From: Paenibacillus terricola | GTDB lineage: Bacteria; Bacillota; Bacilli; Paenibacillales; Paenibacillaceae | DNA length: 64,000 nucleotides | Direction: 5' to 3' | NCBI RefSeq assembly: GCF_014779765.1 | Contig: NZ_JACXZA010000004.1 | Location: 310,001-374,000 of the forward strand | Shown: positions 1 to 8,209 of the stretch, piece by piece | Layout of the letters: each line of letters opens with the position of its first letter | How positions within the stretch are numbered: the stretch's first letter is position 1 | The notes under the pieces: generated by a model | Told to the model about the DNA's origin: nothing | Databases searched by the model: none | Seen by the model: only the letters and a program-made list of their open reading frames with translations | Made by a program: the position numbers and the translations under genes

Positions 1-49
1 GGCACTGCACAGCGCGGTTGAGGCTGCTGCAGCAGCGGATAAGGCGTAA
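1..49 (+). CDS. C-terminal end of an unidentified protein (cut by window start)
   Basis: An open frame enters from the left edge and ends at TAA (47-49), encoding an Ala-rich tail that finishes ADKA. A rho-independent terminator follows 12 bases later, which supports a real gene end. The 15 visible residues are too few to assign a family. Confidence 0.55.
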   Translation, partial: ALHSAVEAAAAADKA

Positions 50-60
50 CAAATAAACAA

Positions 61-107
61 GGGCTGTTCGCTTAGCCAGAATTCTGACCTAGCGAACAGC
101 CCTTTTA
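61..107 (+). terminator. Rho-independent terminator
   Basis: A perfect 12-bp stem (61-72 with 91-102) is followed by a T-run and preceded by AACAA. It ends the left-edge gene and may also stop thrS, which converges from the other strand. Confidence 0.85.
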
Positions 108-224
108 CATATGCGAAAACTGTACAACGTACATCGTTATCGTGCAATCGAGCTTTTTTATACGGCTAAGCCTGCAGAATGCGCAGGAATGCTCGCGAGA
201 AGATAGCTCGTAGTCGCACACCGT

Positions 225-2144
225 CTACTCGAGCGCCTTGCGCTCGATCTCATCCAGCACGCGCTCAACGAACGGGCTGATATCCATGCTGCCGAGATCG
301 CCTTCGCCGCGCCGACGCACTGCGACCGTGCCGCCTGCTTGCTCTTTCTCGCCTAATACGAGCATGTAAGGCATTTTGGAGAGCTGCGCTGCCCGGATCT
401 TATAGCCAAGCTTCTCATTGCTCTCGTCTACCTCAACCCGTATGCCTTGCGAGATCAGTTGATTCCTCACCTCATACGCATAGTCGACATAATGGTCCGA
501 CACCGGCAGCAGCTTCACCTGCACTGGCGCTAGCCATACCGGGAACTGTCCGGCGAAGTGCTCCGTCAGTATCCCGATGAATCGGTCGATCGAGCCATAC
601 ACAGCGCGATGAATAACGACCGGTCTATGCTTCTGGTTATCCTCGCCAATGTAGGACAACTCGAATTTGTCCGGCATCTGGAAGTCGAGCTGAATCGTAG
701 CGCACTGCCAGCTTCGCTTCAGTGCATCGCGGATATGGAAGTCGATCTTAGGCCCGTAGAATGCGCCGTCCCCTTCATTGATGCGATACTGAATCCCGCG
801 GTTGTTCAGCACGCTGCTTAGCGCCGCTTCCGCCTGATCCCACAGCTCCTGCGAGCCCATCGAATCGTCGGGACGAGTAGACAGTTCCATCGTATAAGAG
901 AAGCCGAACACGCTGTAAATTTGGTCGATCAATGCGATGACGCGGTCGATCTCGGCTTCGATCTGATCTGCGCGGACGAAGATATGGGCATCGTCCTGGC
1001 AGAATGTCCGCACGCGCATCATCCCGTTCAATGCCCCCGAAAACTCGTGGCGGTGAACCTGACCGAATTCCGAAATGCGGATCGGCAGCTCGCGGTAGGA
1101 GCGCCGGTCATTTTTATAAATAAGCATGTGACCTGGACAGTTCATCGGCTTAAGCGCGAATCGGCTGTCGTCCACATCCGTGAAATACATATTGTCTTTA
1201 TAGTGATCCCAATGGCCCGATTGCTCCCACAGCCGTTGGTTCATCATGAGCGGCGTACGCACTTCGTCGTACTGCTGCCGGCTCTGCACCTCGCGCAGGA
1301 AGCTCTCCAGCTGATTGCGAATGACCATGCCATGGTGGAGATAGAACGGCATGCCGGGCGCTTCCTCGGAGAACATGAACAGTTCCAGCTCTTTGCCGAG
1401 CTTGCGATGATCGCGTTTCTTCGCTTCCTCCAGCAGTGCCAGATGCTCATCCAGCTGCGCTTGCTTCGGGAAGGCCGTTCCATAAATCCGCTGCAGCATC
1501 GGATTATTCGAATCGCCGCGCCAATAAGCGCCGGCAATGCTCTGCAGCTTGAATGCCTTGATCCGTCCTGTCGACGGAAGATGTGGCCCGCGGCATAGGT
1601 CAACGAATTCGCCTTGTTCATAGAGCGAGATAACGGCATCCGCTGGCAGCGCGTCGATCAGCTCCAGTTTCAAGTGATCCTGCTGCTGCTCGAAAATCTC
1701 CCTAGCTTCGTCACGATTCACCTCGCGTCTGCGGATAGCGAGATTATCGGCTGCAATGGCGGCCATCTCCTTCTCGATCTTCGCGAGATCTTCAGGCGTC
1801 AGCTGATGCTCCATGTCGACATCGTAGTAGAAGCCGTCCTCGATGACAGGACCGATGCCGAGCTTCACTGCGCTCCGGCCATACAGTCTCGTCAAAGCTT
1901 GGGCCATCAAATGCGCTGTGCTGTGACGGTAAATCTCCAGCCCTTCCTTGCTGTCTTGCGTAATGATCTCTACGGAGCAGTCGGATTGAATCGGTGAATA
2001 TAGATCCACCAGCTTCCCGTCGAGCCTTCCTGCGATGGCCTTGTCCCTCAAGCTCGGGGATATTGCTGCAGCCACCTCTTCGATTGTTGTACCTGCCTGA
2101 ACTTCTCTTACTGCGCCGTTTGGCAAAATGACTTGAACCGCCAT
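225..2144 (-). CDS. thrS: Threonyl-tRNA synthetase
   Basis: This class II aminoacyl-tRNA synthetase charges tRNA-Thr in the cytoplasm and edits mis-charged Ser-tRNA. The 639-residue product has the full family architecture: an N-terminal TGS domain (about 1-62), an editing domain with HSTAHL and the DLCRGPH Cys/His motif, a catalytic core with the Zn-binding Cys in KPMNCPGH and class II motif 2 near MRVRTFCQDDAH, and a C-terminal anticodon-binding domain from about residue 540. The ATG at 2144 is chosen because AGGAGG lies just upstream; a GTG three codons earlier abuts that site. Expression is controlled by the T-box leader directly upstream. The gene is monocistronic. Confidence 0.97.
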   Translation of the reverse strand: MAVQVILPNGAVREVQAGTTIEEVAAAISPSLRDKAIAGRLDGKLVDLYSPIQSDCSVEIITQDSKEGLEIYRHSTAHLMAQALTRLYGRSAVKLGIGPVIEDGFYYDVDMEHQLTPEDLAKIEKEMAAIAADNLAIRRREVNRDEAREIFEQQQDHLKLELIDALPADAVISLYEQGEFVDLCRGPHLPSTGRIKAFKLQSIAGAYWRGDSNNPMLQRIYGTAFPKQAQLDEHLALLEEAKKRDHRKLGKELELFMFSEEAPGMPFYLHHGMVIRNQLESFLREVQSRQQYDEVRTPLMMNQRLWEQSGHWDHYKDNMYFTDVDDSRFALKPMNCPGHMLIYKNDRRSYRELPIRISEFGQVHRHEFSGALNGMMRVRTFCQDDAHIFVRADQIEAEIDRVIALIDQIYSVFGFSYTMELSTRPDDSMGSQELWDQAEAALSSVLNNRGIQYRINEGDGAFYGPKIDFHIRDALKRSWQCATIQLDFQMPDKFELSYIGEDNQKHRPVVIHRAVYGSIDRFIGILTEHFAGQFPVWLAPVQVKLLPVSDHYVDYAYEVRNQLISQGIRVEVDESNEKLGYKIRAAQLSKMPYMLVLGEKEQAGGTVAVRRRGEGDLGSMDISPFVERVLDEIERKALE

Positions 2145-2160
2145 TTTGTTCACCCTCCTG

Positions 2161-2490
2161 ATTGTTTAGAATCAAGTTAGGCGAAATGCGTGCAAACACA
2201 AAAAAAGCACGCATCCCGCAAAGGGACGAGTGCTTGTAAACTCGTGGTTCCACCCTACATTTGACCTCTGATCCTACGGCTGCGGAACAGGGTCCTCATT
2301 GGCATCCGGTAACGGGGACGAGACGGTGATGAATAATGCCGCAAGCCGCTTGCGGGTTCCACATCACGGCTACAAAGGGGTAACTTCATCGTCATCGCTG
2401 AAGGAGCTCGCACCGAGCGCTCCTCTCTCTGGGCAGGATGGATCGTTGAAATCATGTCTTTGATAATTGCCTTGGGATATAAAGCTTGGG
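2161..2490 (-). promoter_or_regulatory. T-box riboswitch leader of thrS
   Basis: The roughly 330-nt untranslated leader carries the hallmark T-box sequence AGGGTGGAACCACG (minus strand, 2256-2243), followed at once by a terminator hairpin (2235-2205) with a T-run. Stem I-like pairing is visible upstream around 2400-2430 (GGAGC with GCTCC). In this RNA class, uncharged tRNA pairs with the T-box bulge and favours antitermination, so thrS is induced by threonine starvation. The Thr specifier triplet was not fixed with certainty; an ACC near 2382 is a candidate only. Confidence 0.92.
2197..2235 (-). terminator. T-box regulatory terminator
   Basis: A 13-bp imperfect stem (2235-2223 with 2217-2205) is followed by seven T on the minus strand, directly after the T-box sequence. 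It is the conditional terminator that the antiterminator competes with. Confidence 0.9.
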
Positions 2491-2494
2491 ACTG

Positions 2495-2524
2495 ATTATA
2501 GCGCTGGATGAATTGCGGTGTCAA
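2495..2524 (-). promoter_or_regulatory. Sigma-A promoter of thrS
   Basis: Consensus TTGACA (2524-2519) and TATAAT (2500-2495) are separated by 18 bp on the minus strand. They lie immediately before the T-box leader and place the transcript start near 2488. Confidence 0.9.
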
Positions 2525-2605
2525 CATTGGAAATGCAAAGAAATTATTTTAAAATATTGAGAATAGAGGGGAAAGAGTCCCGCATGGAAGAGAGGATCTA
2601 CAAGC

Positions 2606-3109
2606 ATGGAGATTCGCCGTATTACAGCGGGAGAAGTTCCGCAAGTGTTCGCATTGATGATGGATGTCGTGTCGCGCATGCCTTCGCGGGCGCTGTTCGC
2701 AGCAGATGATGAAGCCTATTTGTACGCCCATGTTGAAGACCTCGGAGAAATTTATGGAGCATTCGAGGCTGATACGCTTGTCGCATACTCGGTGCTATCG
2801 TATCCTGGACAGCAGGAGTGGAACTTAGGAAGCGAATTTGGCGTACCTACAGATGAGCTGGACAAGGTTGCTGTGCTTGATGCGACGGTCGTGCACGAGT
2901 CGGCGCGTGGACGGGGACTGCAGCGAACGTTCACCCAATTACGGGAGAAGCGGGCGCGGGAGAGAGGGTCGCTGTATCTGTACAGTACCGTTCATCCGGA
3001 CAATACGCCGAGCAGACGAAACCTGGAGGAAGCGGGGCTGACGCTGCAGTTCACACGCCCGATGTACGGAGGCAAGATGCGGCACTGCTACGCCAAGCGA
3101 CTTGAATAG
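2606..3109 (+). CDS. GNAT family N-acetyltransferase
   Basis: The 167-residue protein has the GNAT fold signature. The acetyl-CoA pyrophosphate-binding motif ARGRGLQR lies near residue 110, and a distal HPDNTPSRRNLEEAG segment is typical of the last helix and strand. It transfers an acetyl group from acetyl-CoA to an unknown amine. The start is preceded by GAGAGG at a slightly long spacing. It diverges from thrS and shares its intergenic region. No neighbour hints at a substrate. Confidence 0.85.
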   Translation: MEIRRITAGEVPQVFALMMDVVSRMPSRALFAADDEAYLYAHVEDLGEIYGAFEADTLVAYSVLSYPGQQEWNLGSEFGVPTDELDKVAVLDATVVHESARGRGLQRTFTQLREKRARERGSLYLYSTVHPDNTPSRRNLEEAGLTLQFTRPMYGGKMRHCYAKRLE

Positions 3110-3184
3110 ACGGCACCTTGCAAACATGCTATGATTTCAAGAGTAGCAATCTAGGGCGCAAACAATTGCGGAGGGACGCATATC

Positions 3185-3463
3185 ATGGTGAAACGTAACA
3201 ACAATCGCGGTACGGGAGTGGACAAGCTGGACCACCGCGTAACCGTGCTTTTGAAAGAATGGGCAGGCTTAAGCGGCTTCTACGGCTATAAGGAATTCGG
3301 GCTGGATGAAGTGCTCGCACTGCTCAATACAGCAGGATGGAAGACGGATGTGGACGCGTCGGATCCAGCGGCACGTGTCGTCGTTCAGTTCAAGGACGGA
3401 TCGGTCATTCGCCGCAGCAAGTTCACGCTCGACGAGAAGGGCCGCGCGCTCAAAGTATACTAG
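3185..3463 (+). CDS. Small conserved-looking protein of unknown function
   Basis: The 92-residue product is basic at the N-terminus and appears soluble, with no signal peptide or membrane segment. A GGAGGG ribosome site lies 10 bases before the ATG and a good terminator follows the stop, so this is a real gene. I do not recognise the family. The middle (KEFGLDEVLALLNTAGW) looks helical and the C-terminal half looks like beta strands. It follows the GNAT gene by 75 bp and may be cotranscribed with it. Confidence 0.75.
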   Translation: MVKRNNNRGTGVDKLDHRVTVLLKEWAGLSGFYGYKEFGLDEVLALLNTAGWKTDVDASDPAARVVVQFKDGSVIRRSKFTLDEKGRALKVY

Positions 3464-3477
3464 AACCTGAATAGAAG

Positions 3478-3514
3478 CATCCCGATGACGCTTGGCGAAT
3501 CGGGGTGTTTTTTT
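3478..3514 (+). terminator. Rho-independent terminator
   Basis: A 9-bp stem (3478-3486 with 3499-3507, one G-U pair) is followed by seven T. It ends the 92-residue gene. Confidence 0.85.
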
Positions 3515-3534
3515 CTATGCGAAGATGATCTCAT

Positions 3535-3611
3535 GATGGTGTACTCGGCACCCTGCAGCGGCCATGGGGCGCGTAATAATACTGACCGCTGCAGGTGAGG
3601 AGTACCATGCG
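3535..3611. repeat. Long imperfect inverted repeat in a gene-poor spacer
   Basis: The left arm (about 3541-3562) contains GTACTC...CACC...TGCAGCGG and pairs with a right arm (3586-3606) CCGCTGCAGGTGAGGAGTAC, around a loop of about 24 bases. No T-run follows. With the adjacent 36-bp repeat fragment it looks like decayed intergenic repeat material rather than a terminator. Confidence 0.6.
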
Positions 3612-3640
3612 ATGGGGTGGTCAGTCCCATACTGCATTGA

Positions 3641-3676
3641 AGAGGTCGTTCAAAAAGTCCGCTTTTGATCACGAAC
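3641..3676 (+). repeat. Solo copy of the left end of a MITE-like repeat
   Basis: These 36 bases match the left end of the element at 4585-4753 (core GTTCAAAAAGTCCGCTTTT) with about one mismatch. The right end of the element is absent here, so this is a truncated copy. Confidence 0.75.
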
Positions 3677-3729
3677 TTGAAGTAAACGGCGCGTTTACTT
3701 TGCGGACGGCAGCGACAGCTTTCGAGCGT

Positions 3730-3882
3730 TCATGTAGTAGTGCGCGGCTCAGTGGCTAATACATCATTCAGCTCTTGCAGTGCTGCGTACAGCTGTGTCA
3801 GTCGGTCTTTCTGACCGATTGCCAGAATAGGGCGGCTGTTATCGGCACTTCGGTTCCATCGCCCTCCTCCGTCTAGAGACAT
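3730..3882 (-). CDS. Small protein of unknown function (50 residues)
   Basis: A 51-codon frame reads from ATG at 3882 to TGA at 3730. A strong AAGGAG ribosome site lies 8 bases upstream, in an otherwise gene-free 690-bp spacer. The product starts MSLDGGGRW and contains an amphipathic stretch (QKDRLTQLYAALQELNDVL) that could form a coiled coil. It has no signal peptide or membrane segment. I know no family for it. It faces away from the MerR gene. The ribosome site and plausible helical composition support coding, but the short length keeps certainty moderate. Confidence 0.5.
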   Translation of the reverse strand: MSLDGGGRWNRSADNSRPILAIGQKDRLTQLYAALQELNDVLATEPRTTT

Positions 3883-4083
3883 GATCATGCTCCTTCTGTA
3901 CTCGATTGCTGTCGTCTGTCGCCCTTACTCTAATCATGGAAGAACAGGCTGAAAGGCCGCTTAATGCCGGCTTAGCCGCCACTGAAAGTTGCTTCGTGTT
4001 TGAGTTAATAAGCTCGTCCCTGAATGAACGCGCGAAAACGAGGGACAATACTAATACTTTAAAATTGCGCCCAAAAGTTAACG

Positions 4084-4116
4084 TTGACGTAAACGTTGGT
4101 TTAGGATTACTATAAT
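4084..4116 (+). promoter_or_regulatory. Probable MerR-controlled promoter
   Basis: TTGACG (4084-4089) and TATAAT (4111-4116) are separated by 21 bp. This over-long spacer resembles the 19-20 bp spacing of MerR-activated promoters. AACGTT occurs twice around the -35 (4081-4086 region and 4093-4098). The layout suggests that the MerR protein encoded downstream controls its own operon. This is inference from spacing. Confidence 0.45.
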
Positions 4117-4152
4117 TCATGTCGTTAGGTACGGCGATGGAGGTCTTAAAGG

Positions 4153-4578
4153 ATGGAAACTTACAAAATTGATGAAGTATCCAAGGTAACTGGACTAACG
4201 AAGCGCACGATACGCTATTACGAGGAGCTTGGTCTGCTCATGTCCACGCAACGGACAGAGGGCGGTATGCGGTTGTACACGCAGGAACATATCGAGCGGC
4301 TGAAGCAAATCGTGAGCGCGCGCGACGTGCTTGGATTCTCGCTGCAAGAAATTCTCGACTTCGTTCAACTTCGAGAGACGTTCGAAGGTCATCGAACCTC
4401 GATCCAGAACACCGAAGATGCGGAAGTGAAGCGCCACTATTTGCAGGAGGTTGAGCGTGGTCTTGCGCAGCAACTGCAGATGATCGATCAGAAGATGGAG
4501 ACGATGGCGCAGTTCAGAAGAGAGAGGGAGCAGCTTCATCATCGAATCAAGGAAGCCATCCAGAACACACTAACTTAA
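4153..4578 (+). CDS. MerR family transcriptional regulator (YfmP-like)
   Basis: The 141-residue protein begins with a MerR winged helix-turn-helix (YKIDEVSKVTGLTKRTIRYYEELG, then a wing ending in the RLY motif). A coiled-coil dimerisation helix continues to the C-terminus. There is no obvious metal-binding Cys pair or large effector domain. MerR proteins untwist promoters with long spacers, and the promoter upstream has a 21-bp spacer. The gene precedes an MFS exporter, the same order as B. subtilis yfmP-yfmO, so it probably regulates that pump. The inducer is unknown. Confidence 0.9.
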   Translation: METYKIDEVSKVTGLTKRTIRYYEELGLLMSTQRTEGGMRLYTQEHIERLKQIVSARDVLGFSLQEILDFVQLRETFEGHRTSIQNTEDAEVKRHYLQEVERGLAQQLQMIDQKMETMAQFRREREQLHHRIKEAIQNTLT

Positions 4579-4584
4579 AGAGGT

Positions 4585-4753
4585 TGTTCAAAAAGTCCGC
4601 TTTTGATCACGAAGTATCACGAGAAGCGTATTCGGCAGCGAATCTTGAATGCAGCGGAGACTTCCGGTTCTCACGTAGCACTTCACTACGCTCCGATCCT
4701 CATTCCCTGCTTCCTCCAACCTTCTCGGTGCTGAAAACCGAACTTTTTGAACA
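4585..4753. repeat. 169-bp MITE-like element with terminal inverted repeats
   Basis: The element is bounded by 15-bp near-perfect inverted termini: TGTTCAAAAAGTCCG (4585-4599) and CGAACTTTTTGAACA (4739-4753). It encodes nothing convincing. It sits between the MerR gene and the MFS gene and occupies almost the whole intercistronic gap. Partial copies of one end occur at 3641-3676 and, more decayed, at 63396-63430, so it is a dispersed family. A hairpin formed by the termini could affect transcription into the MFS gene. Confidence 0.75.
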
Positions 4754-4784
4754 CGCAATTAAAGAAAAAGGAGCCTGAGCAACA

Positions 4785-6014
4785 ATGCAACAATCCAAAG
4801 GTTCACTTGAACCCAAAACAAGCATGTTCAGCCAGCCGATGGCGGTGTGGGCCGTTATTTTTGCCTGCATCATCGCATTCATGGGCCTCGGTCTAGTCGA
4901 CCCGATTCTCCCATCGATCGCGAAGAACTTCAACGCATCGGACTCCGACGTGACGCTGCTCTTCACGAGCTATAATGCCGTCATGGCCATCGCTATGCTC
5001 ATTACAGGCGCGATTTCGTCGCGTGTCGGTATCAAGGGAACGCTTATTCTAGGCGTTATCCTCATCGCGATCTTCTCAGCGCTTGGAGGCTGGTCGGACA
5101 GTGTAATGAGCCTCGTTCTGCTTCGCGGCGGTTGGGGGCTAGGCAACGCTATGTTCGTTGCAACAGCACTGACGGCGGTTGTATCGATGTCCAAGACGGG
5201 CGTTGCGAAATCGATTATCTTGTTCGAGGTTGCCGTAGGTCTTGGTATCTCGGTAGGCCCGCTGCTTGGCGGCGAGCTTGGTTCGATCTCCTGGCGTGGA
5301 CCGTTCTTCGGCGTAGCATGCCTCATGATCATCGCATTCATTCTGCTAATGACGCTGATGCCATCCCGCAAGAACAACGCTGCAGCGGCACCGAAACGCA
5401 AGACGTCGCTGCTGGATCCGTTCCGCGCATTGAAAAACCGTGCGCTTCGCACATTTGGCATCGCAGCATTCTTGTACAACTTCGGCTTCTTCACACTGCT
5501 CGTATATGCGGCACTTGTACTTGGTCATATTCATCATTTCGACGAGCATCAACTCGGTTACGTCTTCCTCGGCTGGGGTCTCTTGCTGGCATTCACGTCG
5601 GTATTCGTGGCGCCTAAGCTGCAGAAGTGGCAGGGTACGGTTCCTGCAATGTGCGTGCAGCTGTTCCTGTTCGCGCTGACGCTGCTCGTAATCGCCAACT
5701 GGACGTACAACAAAGAAGTTGTTGTCTGCATGGTTGTTCTGTCCGGCGCATTCCTCGGCAATAACAATACGCTCATTACGACGGGCGTTATGAACGCATC
5801 GACGATCGAACGTTCGACGGCTTCGGCTGCTTACAGCTTCCTGCGCTTCATCGGCGGCGCGATCGCGCCTTACCTCGCCGGCAAGTTGTCCGAGTGGTAC
5901 AACCCGCATATGCCATTCACGGTTGGCGGCGTCTGCGTCTTGCTGTCGGTTGTCTTCCTGTGGGTGAACCGCAAGCATCTGGCGCATGTCGATGCAGTGG
6001 AAGGTCATCATTAA
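4785..6014 (+). CDS. MFS drug/metal efflux transporter (YfmO-like)
   Basis: The 409-residue polytopic membrane protein has about 12 helices and a DHA1-type layout: an N-terminal VDPILPSIAKNF segment, the loop 2-3 motif around SRVGIKGTL, and a central cytoplasmic loop after MPSRKNN. It is predicted to export small toxic compounds by proton antiport. AAGGAG lies 9 bases before the ATG. The gene follows the MerR regulator and is separated from it by the inverted-repeat element. The yfmP-yfmO comparison rests on gene order and general similarity, so the substrate is not assigned. Confidence 0.87.
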   Translation: MQQSKGSLEPKTSMFSQPMAVWAVIFACIIAFMGLGLVDPILPSIAKNFNASDSDVTLLFTSYNAVMAIAMLITGAISSRVGIKGTLILGVILIAIFSALGGWSDSVMSLVLLRGGWGLGNAMFVATALTAVVSMSKTGVAKSIILFEVAVGLGISVGPLLGGELGSISWRGPFFGVACLMIIAFILLMTLMPSRKNNAAAAPKRKTSLLDPFRALKNRALRTFGIAAFLYNFGFFTLLVYAALVLGHIHHFDEHQLGYVFLGWGLLLAFTSVFVAPKLQKWQGTVPAMCVQLFLFALTLLVIANWTYNKEVVVCMVVLSGAFLGNNNTLITTGVMNASTIERSTASAAYSFLRFIGGAIAPYLAGKLSEWYNPHMPFTVGGVCVLLSVVFLWVNRKHLAHVDAVEGHH

Positions 6015-6030
6015 TCTGTGATCGTCAGGT

Positions 6031-6060
6031 CGCCTCTATCTTCGGATAGGGGCGCTTTTT
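6031..6060 (+). terminator. Rho-independent terminator
   Basis: A 10-bp stem with a TTCG loop (6031-6040 with 6045-6054) is followed by five T. It ends the MerR-MFS operon. Confidence 0.87.
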
Positions 6061-6220
6061 GCATAGAGTTAGGTAGGATGCGACGGCGTCTTCAGCCGTT
6101 TCACCTTGTATTTTCGGATAAGTTCTGGGACAATACGATATAGCAAAGGGAAACGACTGGGCCGTCTTGAACGGTGCAGTGCGGTTTATTCCGAAGAAAT
6201 ATAAGCGAGGGCAACAACCA

Positions 6221-7282
6221 ATGAGTAAACCATCCGTATACGGATTTACGCAGGAGCAGTTGATCGAATGGCTGCAGCCGCATGGACATAAGAAGTTTCG
6301 CGCACAGCAGGTATGGGATTGGCTGTATCGCAAGCGGGTGACTACGTTTGCTGAGATGACAGACGTGAACCCGTCATGCCTGGCGCTGTTGGAAGAGCAT
6401 TATGGGATCAGCACGCTCGAGGAGCACACGAAGCAGGTATCGGCGGACGGTACTGTGAAGTTCCTGTTCCGGTTGTCTGATGGCAACCTAATCGAGACGG
6501 TGCTTATGCGCCACAAGTTTGGTCTGTCGGTATGCGTGACGACGCAGGTCGGCTGCAATATCGGCTGCAGCTTCTGCGCGAGCGGACTGCTGGCGAAGAG
6601 CCGCGACCTGACGAGCGGCGAGATTACCGAGCAGATTATGAAGGTGCAGCTGTATCTGGATGCGGCGGGCCAGGGCGACCGGGTCAGCCACATAGTCGTG
6701 ATGGGTATCGGTGAGCCGTTCGATAACTACAAGCATATGTCGGACTTCATCAACACGGTGAAGGATCATAAGGGTTTGGCGATTGGGCCGCGCCATATTA
6801 CGGTTTCGACGAGCGGTCTTGCCGGCAAAATTCGCGAGTTCGCCGATTCGGATCTGAACACGAATCTGGCTGTTTCGCTGCATGCGCCGAATGATGAGCT
6901 GCGTACGCGCATCATGAAGATCAACAAAGCGATTCCGATTGCGAAGCTGATGGACGCTATCGACTACTACTTGGAGAAGACTAATCGCCGCATTACGCTC
7001 GAATATATCTTGCTCAAGGATGTTAATGATCAGGTGGAGCATGCGCTTGAGCTGGCGGAGTTGGTTGGCGACCGCCGCGATCTAGTGAATGTGAATCTCA
7101 TTCCGTACAATCCGGTCGATGAGCACAGTCAGTATCAGCGCAGTACGGCGGAAGCGATTGATGCGTTCTACGATACGCTCAAGAAGCAGAACGTCAGCTG
7201 CAGCGTACGTCTGGAGCATGGTGCGGACATCGATGCGGCATGCGGACAGCTGCGAAGCAAGCAGATTCGGAAGGAAGCGTAA
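6221..7282 (+). CDS. rlmN: 23S rRNA/tRNA adenine-C2 methyltransferase RlmN
   Basis: This radical-SAM enzyme methylates A2503 of 23S rRNA and A37 of some tRNAs. The 353-residue protein has the cluster motif CNIGCSFC (Cys112, 116, 119), the GIGEPFDNY segment, and the C-terminal catalytic Cys341 in DIDAACGQL that forms the methyl-Cys/RNA adduct. The ATG at 6221 is preferred over upstream in-frame starts because GAGGG lies upstream and the length then fits the family. It is monocistronic with a terminator on each side. The resistance paralogue Cfr was considered; the sequence follows RlmN more closely. Confidence 0.93.
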   Translation: MSKPSVYGFTQEQLIEWLQPHGHKKFRAQQVWDWLYRKRVTTFAEMTDVNPSCLALLEEHYGISTLEEHTKQVSADGTVKFLFRLSDGNLIETVLMRHKFGLSVCVTTQVGCNIGCSFCASGLLAKSRDLTSGEITEQIMKVQLYLDAAGQGDRVSHIVVMGIGEPFDNYKHMSDFINTVKDHKGLAIGPRHITVSTSGLAGKIREFADSDLNTNLAVSLHAPNDELRTRIMKINKAIPIAKLMDAIDYYLEKTNRRITLEYILLKDVNDQVEHALELAELVGDRRDLVNVNLIPYNPVDEHSQYQRSTAEAIDAFYDTLKKQNVSCSVRLEHGADIDAACGQLRSKQIRKEA

Positions 7283-7302
7283 GCAATTGTTTGTACCAAA
7301 TA

Positions 7303-7340
7303 AAGCCTTCAAGCATAAAAGTGCTTGAAGGCTTTTTCGC
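7303..7340. terminator. Bidirectional rho-independent terminator
   Basis: A perfect 13-bp stem (7303-7315 with 7322-7334) carries A and T flanks. It lies between the convergent rlmN and aldo/keto reductase genes and serves both. Confidence 0.9.
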
Positions 7341-7353
7341 ATACTCGCTGCAA

Positions 7354-8205
7354 TTAGAAATTAAAGTTGTCCGGGTCCGGACCTACCCGCTCATCGCGGT
7401 TCAGGCTGTTCAGCAGCGCCATGTCCTCATCGGACAGCGCGAAGTCGAAGACAGAGCCGTTCTCGGCAATCCGATGCGCCTTCACGGACTTCGGAATGGT
7501 GACGACGCCATTCTGCAGATCCCAGCGAATAATGATTTGCGAGACGGATTTGCCGTATTTGTCCGCCAGCTTCGCGATTGTAGGCTCGTTCAACAGCTGG
7601 CCCTGCTTCAGCGGCGACCATGCTTCCAGCTGAATGCCATTCGCTGCGCAGAACTCGCGAAGCGCCAACTGCGCCAGATGCGGATGGTACTCGACTTGGT
7701 CGACCATCGGCACGATCTCCGCACCCGCCATCACATCCTCCAGATGATGGATATGGAAGTTGCTGACGCCAATCGCCCGTACGCGGCCTTGCTTGTATAA
7801 CGTCTCAAGTGCACGCCATGCCTCTTTGTATTTGCCTTCCTTCGGCCAGTGAATGAGATACAGGTCAAGGTAATCGAGCCCCAGCTTCGCCATTGTTACG
7901 TCAAAAGCAGCAAGCGTCTCCTCATAACCAAGGTCAGCATTCCACACCTTAGAGGTGACGAACAGTTCGGAGCGGTCGATGCCCGTCTCCGCGATCGCTT
8001 CGCGAATCGCTTGTCCGACGCCTTGCTCGTTGCCGTAGACAGCAGCTGTGTCGATGCTGCGATAACCGAACTTGATCGCCGACTTGATCGCATCGATCAA
8101 CGTGGCGCCTTCTTCCACTTGGAATACGCCGAGGCCGAGCCAAGGCATTGTTACACCGTTGCTAAGAGTCGTTGTGGATTGCAGTGTTTGAGCTGTTGTT
8201 GTCAT
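7354..8205 (-). CDS. Aldo/keto reductase (YtbE-like)
   Basis: This NADPH-dependent carbonyl reductase of the AKR fold has 283 residues. The catalytic tetrad is visible: Asp52 and Tyr57 (SIDTAAVYGNE), Lys86 (TSKVWN) and His119 (YLIHWP). The NADP-binding end is SVKAHRIAEN. It starts four bases after the stop of the upstream MFS gene, with GGAGGAC overlapping that stop, so the two are translationally coupled. Gene order (HxlR regulator divergent from MFS and AKR) matches B. subtilis ytcD/ytbD-ytbE, suggesting a role in reactive-carbonyl or electrophile detoxification. Confidence 0.93.
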   Translation of the reverse strand: MTTTAQTLQSTTTLSNGVTMPWLGLGVFQVEEGATLIDAIKSAIKFGYRSIDTAAVYGNEQGVGQAIREAIAETGIDRSELFVTSKVWNADLGYEETLAAFDVTMAKLGLDYLDLYLIHWPKEGKYKEAWRALETLYKQGRVRAIGVSNFHIHHLEDVMAGAEIVPMVDQVEYHPHLAQLALREFCAANGIQLEAWSPLKQGQLLNEPTIAKLADKYGKSVSQIIIRWDLQNGVVTIPKSVKAHRIAENGSVFDFALSDEDMALLNSLNRDERVGPDPDNFNF

Positions 8206-8209
8206 TATT

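Noticed and set aside
3839-4120. 93- and 69-codon open frames on opposite strands in the MerR upstream spacer
   Set aside because: Neither has a ribosome site, they overlap each other, and one crosses the probable MerR promoter. The 50-codon frame at 3730-3882 is better supported.
6221-7282. Possible Cfr antibiotic-resistance methyltransferase
   Set aside because: Motifs around the cluster and the central region follow RlmN, and the gene is a single housekeeping-type unit between terminators.
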